The notes: generated by a model not told the origin, from the sequence alone. Shown: positions 36,742 through 45,907, counted from the first letter of the stretch. The stretch: 64,000 nt of DNA from an uncultured Ilyobacter sp. (GCF_963668515.1 NZ_OY764865.1:186001-250000), one strand, 5' to 3'. Numbers and translations: made by a program.

Positions 36742-36931
36742 AGACACCCCCTAGGATTGATTAAACAATAAAAAAACAGGACACAAAACGCCCTGCTCAT
36801 TTTTAATAAAAAAATTATAGCTGATTTAAAAAAATCAACTAGATTGACCTTATGTAGCTACTTTGGCTAGTAAGGTGAGAAACGGGCGTTTCTTCTTTGA
36901 CTATAACATTTAAGTTATCAATATTCAATTT
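36742..36931 (-). promoter_or_regulatory. infC leader with attenuator and anti-terminator pairing
   Basis: The ~190-nt untranslated leader contains a terminator hairpin close to infC (36795-36771) and, upstream, the segment AAACGCCC (36891-36884). That segment is an exact 8-base complement of GGGCGTTT (36793-36786) in the terminator's 5' arm and loop. Pairing of the two would destroy the terminator. A further stem (CACCTTACTAGC with GTAGCTACATAAGGT, bulged) lies between. This layout fits feedback by a ribosomal protein such as L20, but the ligand is inferred. Confidence 0.7.
36771..36795 (-). terminator. Attenuator in the infC leader
   Basis: Minus-strand stem CAGGGCG paired with TGTCCTG (two G-T pairs), a 5-base loop and TTTTTT, about 30 bases before the infC start. 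Confidence 0.85.
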
Positions 36932-36938
36932 ACAAGCA

Positions 36939-36968
36939 ATTTTAACATTTAAAATCATTTTTTGTCAA
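36939..36968 (-). promoter_or_regulatory. Promoter of infC-rpmI-rplT
   Basis: Minus strand TTGACA (36968-36963), 18-bp spacer, TAAAAT (36944-36939), starting just after the tRNA-Arg gene. The predicted start near 36931 gives a ~190-nt leader. Confidence 0.75.
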
Positions 36969-36978
36969 GATTTTTTTG

Positions 36979-37055
36979 TGGCGCACCCAAGAGGAGTCGA
37001 ACCCCTAACCTTCTGGTCCGTAGCCAGACGCTCTATCCAATTGAGCTATGGGTGC
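36979..37055 (-). tRNA. tRNA-Arg (anticodon ACG)
   Basis: Folds as a cloverleaf of 77 bases including an encoded CCA end. The acceptor stem is GCACCCA/TGGGTGC, the anticodon loop CTACGGA carries ACG (A34 is normally deaminated to inosine), and the T-arm has GGTTCGACTCC. It lies between tRNA-Ser and the infC promoter. Confidence 0.95.
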
Positions 37056-37111
37056 TTTTTTATTTATTTAGAAAAAAAAATGGCAGTCACCTACCATATA
37101 GTCAACGTAAA

Positions 37112-37201
37112 TGGCGGAGAATGAGGGATTTGAACCCTCGATACCGTCTCCGGTATACACCCTTAGCAGGGGTGCGCATTCAGCCACTCTGCCAATTCTC
37201 C
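37112..37201 (-). tRNA. tRNA-Ser (anticodon GCT)
   Basis: A 90-base class II tRNA with encoded CCA. The acceptor stem is GGAGAAT/ATTCTCC, the anticodon loop CTGCTAA carries GCT for AGC/AGU codons, a long variable arm (ATACCGGAGACGGTAT) follows, and the T-arm has GGTTCAAATCC. It is transcribed first, 56 bp ahead of tRNA-Arg. Confidence 0.95.
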
Positions 37202-37316
37202 ATTATACCTTTCAGAAAACCTTGCGACAAAATCCAAAATAAAATCCAACATTTTCTCAGTCTGCTGACTTTTATATCTAACTTTTTCTCTCTGGCCTTT
37301 CCTCTAGACAAGATTA

Positions 37317-37345
37317 AATATATCATAGTTTTTGGGGGGTGTCAA
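37317..37345 (-). promoter_or_regulatory. Promoter of the tRNA-Ser/tRNA-Arg pair
   Basis: Minus strand TTGACA (37345-37340), 17-bp spacer beginning with six C residues, TATATT (37322-37317). It is about 110 bp upstream of mature tRNA-Ser. Confidence 0.8.
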
Positions 37346-37385
37346 CGATTTTTTTATGAAATTGATTTTTTAATTTCAAAGTATT

Positions 37386-37412
37386 AAAAAAGCTACCTAT
37401 AAAAAGGCAGCT
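37386..37412 (-). terminator. Terminator after the DUF1858 gene
   Basis: Minus-strand AGCTGCCT / AGGTAGCT stem (8 bp, one G-T pair), 6-base loop and a T-run directly after the stop codon. Confidence 0.85.
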
Positions 37413-37418
37413 GATTTT

Positions 37419-37619
37419 TTACTTAGTTTCTTCTATTAATTTATTCATTTCTTCTACTAGTGCATCAGCGTCTAAACCATGAGAAATTATACCGTCTCCT
37501 AGGCTTTCTCCTGAGGCTACCATACACCCAACGCATCCTAATCCATATTTTTGAAAAACTTGAACGATCTGAGGATGTTTTTGAACTGCTTCTAAAATAT
37601 TCATATCTTTAGTTACCAT
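37419..37619 (-). CDS. DUF1858 domain protein
   Basis: A 66-residue protein starting at ATG 37619 (MVTKDMNILEAVQKHP); a longer frame to 37733 is probably not translated. It has the DUF1858 core IVQVFQKYGLGCVGCMVASGESLGDG, in which the CxxC pair may bind a metal or an iron-sulfur cluster. Stand-alone DUF1858 proteins are common in anaerobes and are often found beside hybrid-cluster or Ric-type di-iron proteins, none of which are here. Function unknown. Confidence 0.88.
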   Translation of the reverse strand: MVTKDMNILEAVQKHPQIVQVFQKYGLGCVGCMVASGESLGDGIISHGLDADALVEEMNKLIEETK

Positions 37620-37816
37620 TTTATTACCTCCCACACTTTTTATTATTATCGTAATGATATTACTTTTCTTTCCCCAACAATAATATACAAGATATCTCCA
37701 AAGGTTTCGGTAACTTATGTTACCATATCCCATTTAAGAATTATTTTGTAAAAAAATAGTTGCAATACAGTAATTATAATATAACAATTTATCTTTGTCA
37801 ATTTTAGCTCAACAAA

Positions 37817-38776
37817 TTACCCAACTACTTTTAGCAGGTCATGAACTCTTACCAGCCCCACAAGTTCTTCTCCCTCTATAACCGGAAGCACCGATATCTG
37901 ACTCTCTCGGTTTTCCATTAGTTCTAAGGCATCTATGGCCATCTTGTCCTTATCTATAGAAGTAAATTCTTTTGTCATGAGGTCTCCAGCATAGAAATCG
38001 AAAAATTTATTTTTTTCTTTTAAAGCTCTTCTGATGTCTCCCTCTGTTATTATCCCTGACATTTTCCCGTCATCCACCACACATACTGCTCCCAATCTTT
38101 TATTGGTCATCTTTAGAAGTACATCGTCCACTGTTGCACTACTTTTACATACTGCAACCTCATCTCCCTTGTGCATCACATCTTCTACCTTCATGAGAAG
38201 ACGTCTTCCGAGGCTCCCACCAGGGTGATAGACCGCAAAATTTTCAGGCTTGAAATCCCTCAGTTTTATAAGAACAGAGGCCATTGCATCTCCCATGACC
38301 AAGGTAGCTGTGGTAGAAGTTGTCGGTGCGAGGTTATTAGGACAGGCCTCTCTCTCCACTCTTATATCCAAAATACAGTCAGCTGCCTGCCCTAGACCAG
38401 AACCAGGATTACCGGTCATGGCAATTATTTTTGCACCTATTTTTTTTATAGATGGGATTATTGAGAGTACCTCGTCGCTGTTTCCACTGTTTGATATGGC
38501 AATGACCACATCTTCAGGATGTATCATGCCCAAGTCTCCGTGTAACCCCTCGGCTGAGTTCATGAATACAGAGTGAGTTCCAGTTGAGGCAAATGTAGCC
38601 GCCATCTTTTTTCCTATAAGTCCAGACTTGCCTATTCCTGTTATTACAACTTTCCCCTTTGAAGCAAGTATTATATTTACAGCCTTTTCCATCTGTTCAG
38701 AAATCCTATCCCTGACTTTTTTCAGTTCTCCTATCTCTATATCAAATACCTCTTTTGCATAATTTATAATATCCAT
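37817..38776 (-). CDS. kdsD: Arabinose-5-phosphate isomerase (KpsF/GutQ family)
   Basis: Converts ribulose-5-phosphate to arabinose-5-phosphate, the first step to Kdo of LPS. The 319-residue protein has a SIS sugar-isomerase domain (about 30-180) with GIGKSGLIGKKMAATFASTGT and the catalytic AISNSGNSDEVL, then two CBS domains (about 205-319) that probably sense a nucleotide. It is on the same strand as kdsA, about 100 bp apart, so this is a Kdo pair; kdsB and kdsC are not in the window. Confidence 0.94.
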   Translation of the reverse strand: MDIINYAKEVFDIEIGELKKVRDRISEQMEKAVNIILASKGKVVITGIGKSGLIGKKMAATFASTGTHSVFMNSAEGLHGDLGMIHPEDVVIAISNSGNSDEVLSIIPSIKKIGAKIIAMTGNPGSGLGQAADCILDIRVEREACPNNLAPTTSTTATLVMGDAMASVLIKLRDFKPENFAVYHPGGSLGRRLLMKVEDVMHKGDEVAVCKSSATVDDVLLKMTNKRLGAVCVVDDGKMSGIITEGDIRRALKEKNKFFDFYAGDLMTKEFTSIDKDKMAIDALELMENRESQISVLPVIEGEELVGLVRVHDLLKVVG

Positions 38777-38850
38777 TAAAAGACCTCCTTATTTTATTTT
38801 CACAGTATACCATTTTACTCTTTACTTTGAAAAAAATATTACAAAAAAAA

Positions 38851-38877
38851 TAAAAACCCCGAAAAAACGGGGGTTAA
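38851..38877 (-). terminator. Terminator after kdsA
   Basis: Minus-strand AACCCCCG / CGGGGTT hairpin with a T-rich loop, then TTTTTA, immediately after the kdsA stop. Confidence 0.85.
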
Positions 38878-38879
38878 AA

Positions 38880-39722
38880 TTAATTTTTCTTTACTATATC
38901 ATCAATCTCTATGGCAACCTTTAAAATCTCCTCTAAATCTTCTAATTTCAACATGTTCGGACCATCACAAGGAGCATTGTCAGGGTCCTCGTGTACCTCT
39001 GCAAATATTGCGTCCACTCCCACAGCAAGGGCTGCTCTCATTAAAGGGAAGACATATTCTCTGTTTCCACCTGTACATGTTCCTTGACCTCCAGGAATCT
39101 GAACAGAGTGAGTTGCATCAAAAACCACAGGATATCCAAATTTTCTCATTTCAAGAAATGATCTCATATCTACAACAAAGTTATTATACCCAAAGGTAGT
39201 ACCTCTCTCACACAGAAGAAGCTTGTTATTCCCCACCTCTTCAAACTTTGTCACTATATTCTTAGCATCCCAAGGAGCGAGAAACTGTCCTTTCTTGACA
39301 TTTACAGGAAGCCCTGTTTCTGCAGCTGCTACTATTAGGTCAGTTTGTCTGCAGAGAAATGCAGGAATCTGGAGCATATCTACAAACTTAGCCGCCTCAG
39401 CTGCCTGCCAAGGTTCATGAATATCTGTAATCACAGGTACTCCTACCTCTTCTCTTACCTTTTTTAAAATATTTAGTCCCTTCTCCATCCCTATTCCCCT
39501 TGCAGAGAATACAGATGATCTGTTGGCCTTGTCATAAGACGATTTAAAGATATAGTCAACTTCTAATTTATCGCAGATCTCTTTTATCTTTTTTGCGACC
39601 CTCAAACTCATCTCTTCACTTTCTATGGCACAGGGACCCGCAATAAGGGTAAATCTGCTTTTACCCCCTATATCAAATTTTTCTGCTATTTTTACCTTTT
39701 TAACTTCACTTACCATTGACAT
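38880..39722 (-). CDS. kdsA: 3-deoxy-8-phosphooctulonate synthase
   Basis: Condenses arabinose-5-phosphate with PEP to make Kdo-8-phosphate for LPS. The start at ATG 39722 ([13 protein letters not shown]) is chosen for its GGAG site; the frame begins six codons earlier. The 280-residue TIM barrel has [32 protein letters not shown] and the [12 protein letters not shown] region. A Cys in the AGPCAIES motif is typical of metal-independent and metal-dependent forms alike, so the class is not decided here. It shows this organism makes an LPS outer membrane. Confidence 0.96.
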   Translation of the reverse strand: MSMVSEVKKVKIAEKFDIGGKSRFTLIAGPCAIESEEMSLRVAKKIKEICDKLEVDYIFKSSYDKANRSSVFSARGIGMEKGLNILKKVREEVGVPVITDIHEPWQAAEAAKFVDMLQIPAFLCRQTDLIVAAAETGLPVNVKKGQFLAPWDAKNIVTKFEEVGNNKLLLCERGTTFGYNNFVVDMRSFLEMRKFGYPVVFDATHSVQIPGGQGTCTGGNREYVFPLMRAALAVGVDAIFAEVHEDPDNAPCDGPNMLKLEDLEEILKVAIEIDDIVKKN

Positions 39723-39771
39723 TTCCCATCTCCATTTCATTTTTTATTTTAATCCACCAGGAGTTAAATTT

Positions 39772-40335
39772 TAACCTAAGTTGCTAGCTTTATTTCAAAT
39801 TAAAGTATTGAATTTATCGGGATTCGTTACTTTTCTCTTGAAAGAAAAGTAACCAAAAGTTCAAGAATTTTCAAATGTCTAGGAAGTAGATATTTCTTTT
39901 ATCACCTTTGTAAGCTACAGTCCTCGGTTCCCTGCTCATCCACTGGATAAGGTGTTTCATAGTCGCTGACGCTCCTTGAACTCCCTTAACTTATTCTGTA
40001 GGACGGCTGAGTGCGGCTCTTTCCTGTATAAGCCCTGCGACTTGAAAATTCAAAAAATCTTCTCTATGAAACTCTTCTCCTGTCTCTGTGTCTTCTGTGA
40101 CCAAAAGATTTTGTTATTATTCGTGTTAATTTCCCTATCTTTTATTGGTGTTCATTCGTGATAAAATCTTTTGACTTTAATATCGCTCTCCTCCGTGATA
40201 CTCTCTTCTTTTCTCTGTGACCAAAAGCTTTTGTCCTTATTCGTGTTAATTTCCCTATCTTTTATTAGTGTCCATTCGTGACAAAATCTTTTGACTCTAA
40301 TATTCTTATAAATTACTGAATTTACAAGAATTACT
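39772..40335. repeat. Mosaic intergenic repeat, copy A
   Basis: A ~565-bp gene-free block. Its left ~75 bp (TTATCGGGATTCGTTACTT region) contains an 11-bp perfect hairpin, GTTACTTTTCT / AGAAAAGTAAC. Its right part holds an ~85-bp unit twice in tandem (about 40097-40180 and 40216-40298; period ~118 bp), with CGTGTTAATTTCCCTATC in both. Both ends recur, inverted, at 59840-60395, but the interiors differ. Small frames inside have no ribosome sites or recognisable products. Confidence 0.8.
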
Positions 40336-40353
40336 TTCAAACATCAAGTCTAT

Positions 40354-41793
40354 TTAAATCTTAATCTTATTTTTAATATATTTTAGAGCTATCTCTTTAT
40401 CGTCAAAGTGTATTTTTTCTTTTCCTATTATCTGATAATCCTCATGTCCTTTTCCAGCTATCAGAACAATGTCGTTCTTTTTAGCCATTCCCACTGCCTT
40501 TTCTATCGCCTTTTCTCTGTCTATCTCTAAAAAACTGTGTTTCAGACTGCTAAGTCCACTTGAAACCTCTTCTAATATCTTATTGGGGTCTTCTGTTCTC
40601 GGATTGTCTGAGGTTACTATCACTATATCACTTAGTTTTTCTGCTGTCTCCGCCATGGGTTTTCTTTTGCTAGGATCTCTGTCTCCCCCGCAACCGAATA
40701 CAGTTATAATTTTTTTAATTTTAATCTCATTGAGAGCAGTCAATATATTTTCAAGGGCGTCTGCAGTATGGGCATAGTCAACTACCACCATGAAGTCCTG
40801 CCCCGCCTCTATACACTCAAATCTTCCTGGTGCACTTTCCAAGTTTTCCAATTTATCGACTATCTCTTCCATGGATAACCCTAGCCTCATAGCAACTCCC
40901 ACAGCTGACAAAAGGTTGTATATGTTAAATTTTCCCTGAAGTTTTATATCCAGATCTCTTTTAAAATTTTCAAAAGATAGTTTTATTTTTTGAGTTTTTA
41001 AGGTACGGCTCATCATAGCTGCTCTTAGATCTCCTGACTCTATCCCGTAGGATATTCCTCCAAATTCATCAAAAAGCCTCTTCCCATGAGGATCATCTAC
41101 ATTAAATACAGTGTTCCCAGCCTTCTTTGTCTTGGAAAAAAGCTTTCTTTTGGCACTGAAATATTCCTCCATATCCTTGTGATAATCTAGATGCTCTGGA
41201 GTGAGGTTGGTGAAAGCAGCTACATCAAATTCTATCATTTCTACTCTGCCCATCTCAAGAGCATGAGAGCTTACCTCCATTATGAGATATTTTATTCCCC
41301 TATCAACTGATTTTCGGCATATTTTTATAAGGTCAAGGGATTCTGGTGTAGTATTAGGTGCAGGTATTATTTCGTTTCCTACCTTATATTCCACCGTACC
41401 TATTCTCGAGACTTTATCTTCTCCCAAAATTTGCTCTAACAAATAAGTGGTCGTTGTTTTGCCGTTGGTACCTGTTATACCGACTATCTCTAGTTTTTTT
41501 TGAGGCCACTTATAAAAATTTGACGCTATTACTCCAAGCTTCTGCCTCAAATCCTTTACAACTATGTATGTGATATCATGATTTACCTCTATCTCTTTAG
41601 ACCCTATCACTGCAGAGGCTCCATTTTTTACAACCATATCTATAAACTTATGTCCGTCAAAAGCCGCCCCCTCGAGAGCCACAAATATATCCCCTTTTTT
41701 TACTTTTCTAGAATCATATTCCATTCCAGAAAAAGGCCCAGTCGCAAATTTTTTAAGAATTTTATAATCTATTCCATTTAATATTTCTACCAT
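40354..41793 (-). CDS. murE: UDP-MurNAc-tripeptide ligase
   Basis: Adds the third amino acid to the peptidoglycan stem. The 479-residue Mur ligase has GITGTNGKTTTTYLLEQ (P-loop), the central EVSSHALEMGRV motif, and DNPRTEDP near residue 406. DNPR is the motif of enzymes adding meso-diaminopimelate; some Fusobacteria instead use lanthionine, which the same motif may accept, so the exact residue is left open. It stands alone between a repeat and the ROK kinase gene. Confidence 0.95.
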   Translation of the reverse strand: MVEILNGIDYKILKKFATGPFSGMEYDSRKVKKGDIFVALEGAAFDGHKFIDMVVKNGASAVIGSKEIEVNHDITYIVVKDLRQKLGVIASNFYKWPQKKLEIVGITGTNGKTTTTYLLEQILGEDKVSRIGTVEYKVGNEIIPAPNTTPESLDLIKICRKSVDRGIKYLIMEVSSHALEMGRVEMIEFDVAAFTNLTPEHLDYHKDMEEYFSAKRKLFSKTKKAGNTVFNVDDPHGKRLFDEFGGISYGIESGDLRAAMMSRTLKTQKIKLSFENFKRDLDIKLQGKFNIYNLLSAVGVAMRLGLSMEEIVDKLENLESAPGRFECIEAGQDFMVVVDYAHTADALENILTALNEIKIKKIITVFGCGGDRDPSKRKPMAETAEKLSDIVIVTSDNPRTEDPNKILEEVSSGLSSLKHSFLEIDREKAIEKAVGMAKKNDIVLIAGKGHEDYQIIGKEKIHFDDKEIALKYIKNKIKI

Positions 41794-41898
41794 TTATTTA
41801 TCACTCTCTTTATTAAATTCTTTTATTTTCCTATTATATTATGTTATCACAAGCTGCTTTTTTTTTCATCTGCCAATTTTAAAACCAAATTAAAAATA

Positions 41899-41926
41899 CC
41901 AAAGTCTTCTTTGAAAATAAGACTTT
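41899..41926 (-). terminator. Hairpin after the ROK kinase gene
   Basis: CAAAGTCTT / AAGACTTTG stem (9 bp) with a 10-base loop, shortly after the stop codon. The T-run is weak (GGTATTTTT on the minus strand). Confidence 0.65.
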
Positions 41927-41945
41927 GCAGCAATAATAAAGAACT

Positions 41946-42896
41946 TTATTTTTCCAGAAACAAAGCCGCTGCCCCTTTTATACCTGCATCATTTCCAAGT
42001 TTTCCGGTTTTTATTATGATATTCTTGACAGCTTCAGAATAAGCATATTTCGGTAATTTCTCTCTCACCTTGTCCAAAAGAAAATCTCCTGCCATAGCCA
42101 CTCCTCCACCTAGAACAACTATCTCTGGATTTATTATACTTATTATGTTACCTAAGCCCATGGCCAGATGCTCAGCCTCATAATCCACAAGATCCATGGA
42201 AAAGCTGTCTCCCTCTAGGGCAGCATCAAAAATATGCTTTGCCTCTAGATTCTCTACTTTTCCCCCTATACTCTTATAAAGAAGGTTATTTTTATTTATA
42301 TACAGTCTGGAAATAGCCTCTCTCACAAGTCCTGTTGCAGAGGCATAAGCTTCAAAACACCCTTTTTGACCGCAGCCGCAAAGTTTTCCATCTCTTACTA
42401 GCTTCATATGACCCACTTCTCCACCAGAACCAGTAGCACCAGAAAGAACCTTGCCGTCGATGTAGATTCCTCCCCCTATACCTGTCCCTAAAGCCACTGT
42501 TACACTTATTTTATATCCTTTAGCCGCACCGTATACAGCCTCTCCCAAAGCTATGACATTGACATCATTATCCACCTTTGTCTTTTTCCCTGTTATTTTT
42601 TCCATCATGTCAGCTATATCAATATTATCGTCCCAGGGGAAATTGGCAAAGGACGACACTACGCTGTTGTCTACAACAGGTCCTGGTATTCCAAGACCTA
42701 TTCCTTGAAGATCGTCTTCATCTATATTTTTTTCTTGAAGCATTTTTTTTATAGCAGCCCATATTCTTTCTAGGGTTTGCCAGGGACCATTTGATGAAAG
42801 GGTTTTTATAGAGGTTGATTTTATGATTTCTCCATTTTCATCCAGCACACCTATTTTTGTATTTGTTCCTCCTAGATCTACTCCTGCCAAATACAT
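41946..42896 (-). CDS. glk: ROK-family glucokinase
   Basis: Phosphorylates glucose or a related sugar with ATP. The 316-residue protein has the phosphate loop GVDLGGTNTKIG, GIPGPVVDN, the ROK zinc site CGCGQKGCFEAYAS and GLGNIISIINPEIVVLGGG. There is no N-terminal helix-turn-helix, so it is an enzyme, not a NagC-type repressor. Exact sugar is not certain. It follows the M32 carboxypeptidase gene by 10 bp and is probably cotranscribed. Confidence 0.9.
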   Translation of the reverse strand: MYLAGVDLGGTNTKIGVLDENGEIIKSTSIKTLSSNGPWQTLERIWAAIKKMLQEKNIDEDDLQGIGLGIPGPVVDNSVVSSFANFPWDDNIDIADMMEKITGKKTKVDNDVNVIALGEAVYGAAKGYKISVTVALGTGIGGGIYIDGKVLSGATGSGGEVGHMKLVRDGKLCGCGQKGCFEAYASATGLVREAISRLYINKNNLLYKSIGGKVENLEAKHIFDAALEGDSFSMDLVDYEAEHLAMGLGNIISIINPEIVVLGGGVAMAGDFLLDKVREKLPKYAYSEAVKNIIIKTGKLGNDAGIKGAAALFLEK

Positions 42897-42906
42897 AAAA
42901 TACCCC

Positions 42907-44400
42907 CTATACTCCGTATATGTTTCCGTATTTTTCTTTTAGATAGTCCACAAAGTATTTTGCGTTGAGTCCTTCACCTGTTATATCCATTATTAATTCT
43001 TCAGGCTTTTTAAGCTTTCCGAATCTGTGTATCTTTTGATTTAGCCACTCTTTGATTTTGTAAAGTTCTTTATTTTCAAGAGCCGCATCGACATCCATAT
43101 CTTTTTTCATAGAAGCATGTATTTGCGAGGCATAGACATTCCCTAGGGCATAAGACGGGAAATATCCCATTAGTCCTGCAGACCAGTGCACATCCTGTAA
43201 AACTCCCTCCCTATCGTTAGATGGTTCTATACCGAGATACTCTTTCATCTTTTCATTCCATACTCTAGGAAGCTCTCTGACCTCTATATCTCCTCCTATG
43301 AGTGCCTTCTCTATTTCATACCTTACCATTATATGAAGAGAGTATGTGAGTTCATCTGCCTCTACTCTGATGAGACTGGCTTCACTCTTATTTATCCCTC
43401 TATAAAATCCATCTATATCTACATCTTTCAAGGCTTCAAATTTATCTTGCAGCTCCCTATAAATAGGTTTCCAGAAGGTTTTGCTTCTTCCTAAAATATT
43501 TTCATAGAATCTAGACTGAGATTCATGTATTCCCATAGAAGTCCCCTCACCTAGTATTCCTCCGGCTATATCATTTCCTATACCCTGCTCATATATGGCA
43601 TGCCCACCTTCGTGTATCGTCCCAAATACCGATGAGCTAAGCATATTCCTGATGTATCTGGTAGTTATCCTCACATCATTTTTGTCATAATTCAGTGTAA
43701 AGGGGTGGGCACTTTCTGAAATTATACCTCTTTCAAAATCAAAGCCTATATACTCAGCTATAAATTTAGAAAATTCCATCTGTTTATCTTCTGGAAAATC
43801 CTTTTTCAAGAAAGTTCCGTCTACAGATTTTCCCTTTTCTTTTATTTTTTTTATAAAAGGAACCAGCTCTTTTCTCAGATATCCAAAAAACTCGTCCAGT
43901 TTTTCCACTGTCATTCCAGGTTCGTAGTCATCTAAAATAGTGTTATAAGGATGTCCCTCATATCCCCTATACTTTATAAACCTCCTTTGAAACTCCACTA
44001 TCTTCTCAAGAGACTCTGAGAATAAACTAAAATCATTTTTCTCCCTGGCTTCTGCCCATATCCCCTGACCTTTTGCAGTAAGTTCATTATATTCCCTGTA
44101 CTCAAATACAGGTATTTTCATGAGTTTATCTATCTCCCTCCCCACCTCTTCTAGGGTTTTATCCTCTATCTCTGTGAGCTCTTCCTTTTTATTCTTAAGT
44201 TTTTCTACAAGAAAAACCATCTCGTCAGAAGTCACCACTTTATAGCTTTTTGAGCTCAGATACCCCACTACATCTGAAAGTAGCTCCTGTCCCTTCTTGG
44301 GTGCCTGGGTTTCTAAGTCCCAGTGGAGTGCAGATATTGCCACATCTATTAGTTTTTTCTCTCTTATTATTTCGTTAAATCTTTCGATGCTTTTTTTCAT
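42907..44400 (-). CDS. M32 (Taq-type) metallocarboxypeptidase
   Basis: Cytoplasmic zinc carboxypeptidase that trims C-terminal residues from peptides. The 497-residue protein has the HEGGHAIYEQG zinc motif (HExxH type) and the downstream ESQSRFYENILGRS with the third ligand Glu, plus the WAEAREKNDFSLF region typical of the family. Length is standard. It leads the two-gene unit with the ROK kinase. Confidence 0.94.
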   Translation of the reverse strand: MKKSIERFNEIIREKKLIDVAISALHWDLETQAPKKGQELLSDVVGYLSSKSYKVVTSDEMVFLVEKLKNKKEELTEIEDKTLEEVGREIDKLMKIPVFEYREYNELTAKGQGIWAEAREKNDFSLFSESLEKIVEFQRRFIKYRGYEGHPYNTILDDYEPGMTVEKLDEFFGYLRKELVPFIKKIKEKGKSVDGTFLKKDFPEDKQMEFSKFIAEYIGFDFERGIISESAHPFTLNYDKNDVRITTRYIRNMLSSSVFGTIHEGGHAIYEQGIGNDIAGGILGEGTSMGIHESQSRFYENILGRSKTFWKPIYRELQDKFEALKDVDIDGFYRGINKSEASLIRVEADELTYSLHIMVRYEIEKALIGGDIEVRELPRVWNEKMKEYLGIEPSNDREGVLQDVHWSAGLMGYFPSYALGNVYASQIHASMKKDMDVDAALENKELYKIKEWLNQKIHRFGKLKKPEELIMDITGEGLNAKYFVDYLKEKYGNIYGV

Positions 44401-44515
44401 TGTAAATCCTCCAATATTAAAATTCTAACTGATTAGATTATAACTGCCTATCTCACAAGTTTCAAATTAAAAACTCAATTATTGAAAAATATCTTCTGTT
44501 ATGCTAATATTGTAT

Positions 44516-44790
44516 TTATTCAGACAAACTTTAATCTCATGGTAAAGTCGTGGGATAACTACTAATTTTTCAGATGGTGGTATATATGCTTTTATTTGAT
44601 AAAAACAACAAAAATTGGATACACTGATGGTTTTAGCCTGCAAGGATTGTCTTTACAAAAGATACAATCCTATTTTCAGCTGTAAATGAAACCATGGGAG
44701 TTGTATCTAAAAGATGTGAAATCGTTTCCCCATGGATATGGTCTGCGGGTTTTTTTATTGTAATTAATGCACTTGATATATATCTAAGGA
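44516..44790 (+). promoter_or_regulatory. Structured leader upstream of trpS
   Basis: A ~275-bp region before trpS with several nested complementary segments: AGGATTGT / ACAATCCT (44641-44669), CCATGGG (about 44692-44698) / CCCATGG (about 44731-44737), and AGCCTGC / GCGGG ahead of TTTTTTT (about 44757). The last forms a possible terminator. The layout looks like transcription attenuation. I looked for T-box sequence (GGTGG-ACCGCG) and did not find it, so the class is unknown. Confidence 0.5.
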
Positions 44791-44799
44791 GGAAATTAT

Positions 44800-45783
44800 A
44801 TGAGAAGAAGCTTATCCGGTATACAGCCTAGTGGAGTACTTCATTTAGGAAACTATTTTGGAGCAATAAAGCAATTTATAGAAAATCAAGATAAATACGA
44901 GGGTTTTTATTTCATAGCCGACTACCACTCTCTTACCTCTTCTCCCGACCCGAAATCCCTGAGAGAGAACTCTTACAACATTGTTTTAGACTACCTAGCA
45001 CTTGGACTCGACCCTGAAAAGGCGACTATTTTTCTTCAGTCAGATATGCCTGAGCATGCAGAATTGGCCTGGATTTTGTCAAATGTAACTCCAATGGGAC
45101 TTTTAGAAAGGGCTCATTCATTCAAAGATAAAACTGCAAAGGGAATAGCCGCCAATGCCGGACTTTTTACCTATCCTGTCTTAATGGCTGCCGATATACT
45201 TATGTATGACCCTGATATCGTTCCTGTAGGAAAAGATCAAAAACAGCATCTTGAAATGACCAGAGATATAGCTATGAAGTTTAACCTTCAGTATGAAAAA
45301 GAGATATTCAAGCTTCCTGAACCTGGAATACTAGAGTCCCTGGCAGTGGTACCTGGTACAGACGGTCAGAAGATGAGTAAATCCTATGGAAATACCATAG
45401 AGATGTTTGCCTCAAAGAAAAATCTAAAAAAACAGATAATGAGTGTTGTCACAGATTCAACTCCATTAGAAGATCCAAAAGATCCCGACAACAATATAAC
45501 TATACTTTACAAATTATTTGCTTCAGAGGAAAAAGTAGAAGAAATGAGACAGAAGTTTATGGCAGGAGGTTACGGATACGGACACGCCAAAAATGAACTT
45601 TTAGAGGCTGTTCTAGAATACTTCAAGGAAGCCAGAGAAAAAAGAGAAGAACTTGCAAAAAATCCCGAGTATGTAGAGGCTGTCCTTAGAAAAGGAGCTG
45701 AAAAAGCCAGAAAAATAGCCCATAAAAAGATAACTCTTGTTAAAGAAACTGTTGGACTTTTAGGAAATATGTATAAAAAATAA
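44800..45783 (+). CDS. trpS: Tryptophanyl-tRNA synthetase
   Basis: Class I synthetase charging tRNA-Trp. The 327-residue protein has the HIGH-like VLHLGNYF, the conserved ADYHSLTS, PVGKDQKQHLEM and the KMSKS loop (DGQKMSKSYGN). Length is normal. AAGGAGG precedes the ATG. It is a single plus-strand gene with a structured leader and its own terminator. Confidence 0.97.
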   Translation: MRRSLSGIQPSGVLHLGNYFGAIKQFIENQDKYEGFYFIADYHSLTSSPDPKSLRENSYNIVLDYLALGLDPEKATIFLQSDMPEHAELAWILSNVTPMGLLERAHSFKDKTAKGIAANAGLFTYPVLMAADILMYDPDIVPVGKDQKQHLEMTRDIAMKFNLQYEKEIFKLPEPGILESLAVVPGTDGQKMSKSYGNTIEMFASKKNLKKQIMSVVTDSTPLEDPKDPDNNITILYKLFASEEKVEEMRQKFMAGGYGYGHAKNELLEAVLEYFKEAREKREELAKNPEYVEAVLRKGAEKARKIAHKKITLVKETVGLLGNMYKK

Positions 45784-45784
45784 T

Positions 45785-45816
45785 AAAAAATCGGAAGTTT
45801 ATCTTCCGATTTTTTA
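45785..45816 (+). terminator. Terminator after trpS
   Basis: AAAAAATCGGAAG / CTTCCGATTTTTT perfect 13-bp stem and 5-base loop; the outer A/T pairs provide a T-run in both directions. Confidence 0.9.
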
Positions 45817-45907
45817 TTTAAAAATTAATTTTACTTTTTTTAGACCAGTTGCCCATCTTATTAGGAATCTCGCCTCCCCCTTGAGAGAAAGCATCTAAGT
45901 TTGGGCA

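Noticed and set aside
39976..40340. Small open frames of about 60 codons in repeat copy A, on either strand
   Set aside because: They coincide with tandem and inverted repeats, lack ribosome sites and have low-complexity or nonsense products.
44516..44790. T-box riboswitch upstream of trpS
   Set aside because: The near-invariant T-box sequence (GGTGG followed by ACCGCG) is absent, so I report only an unassigned structured leader.
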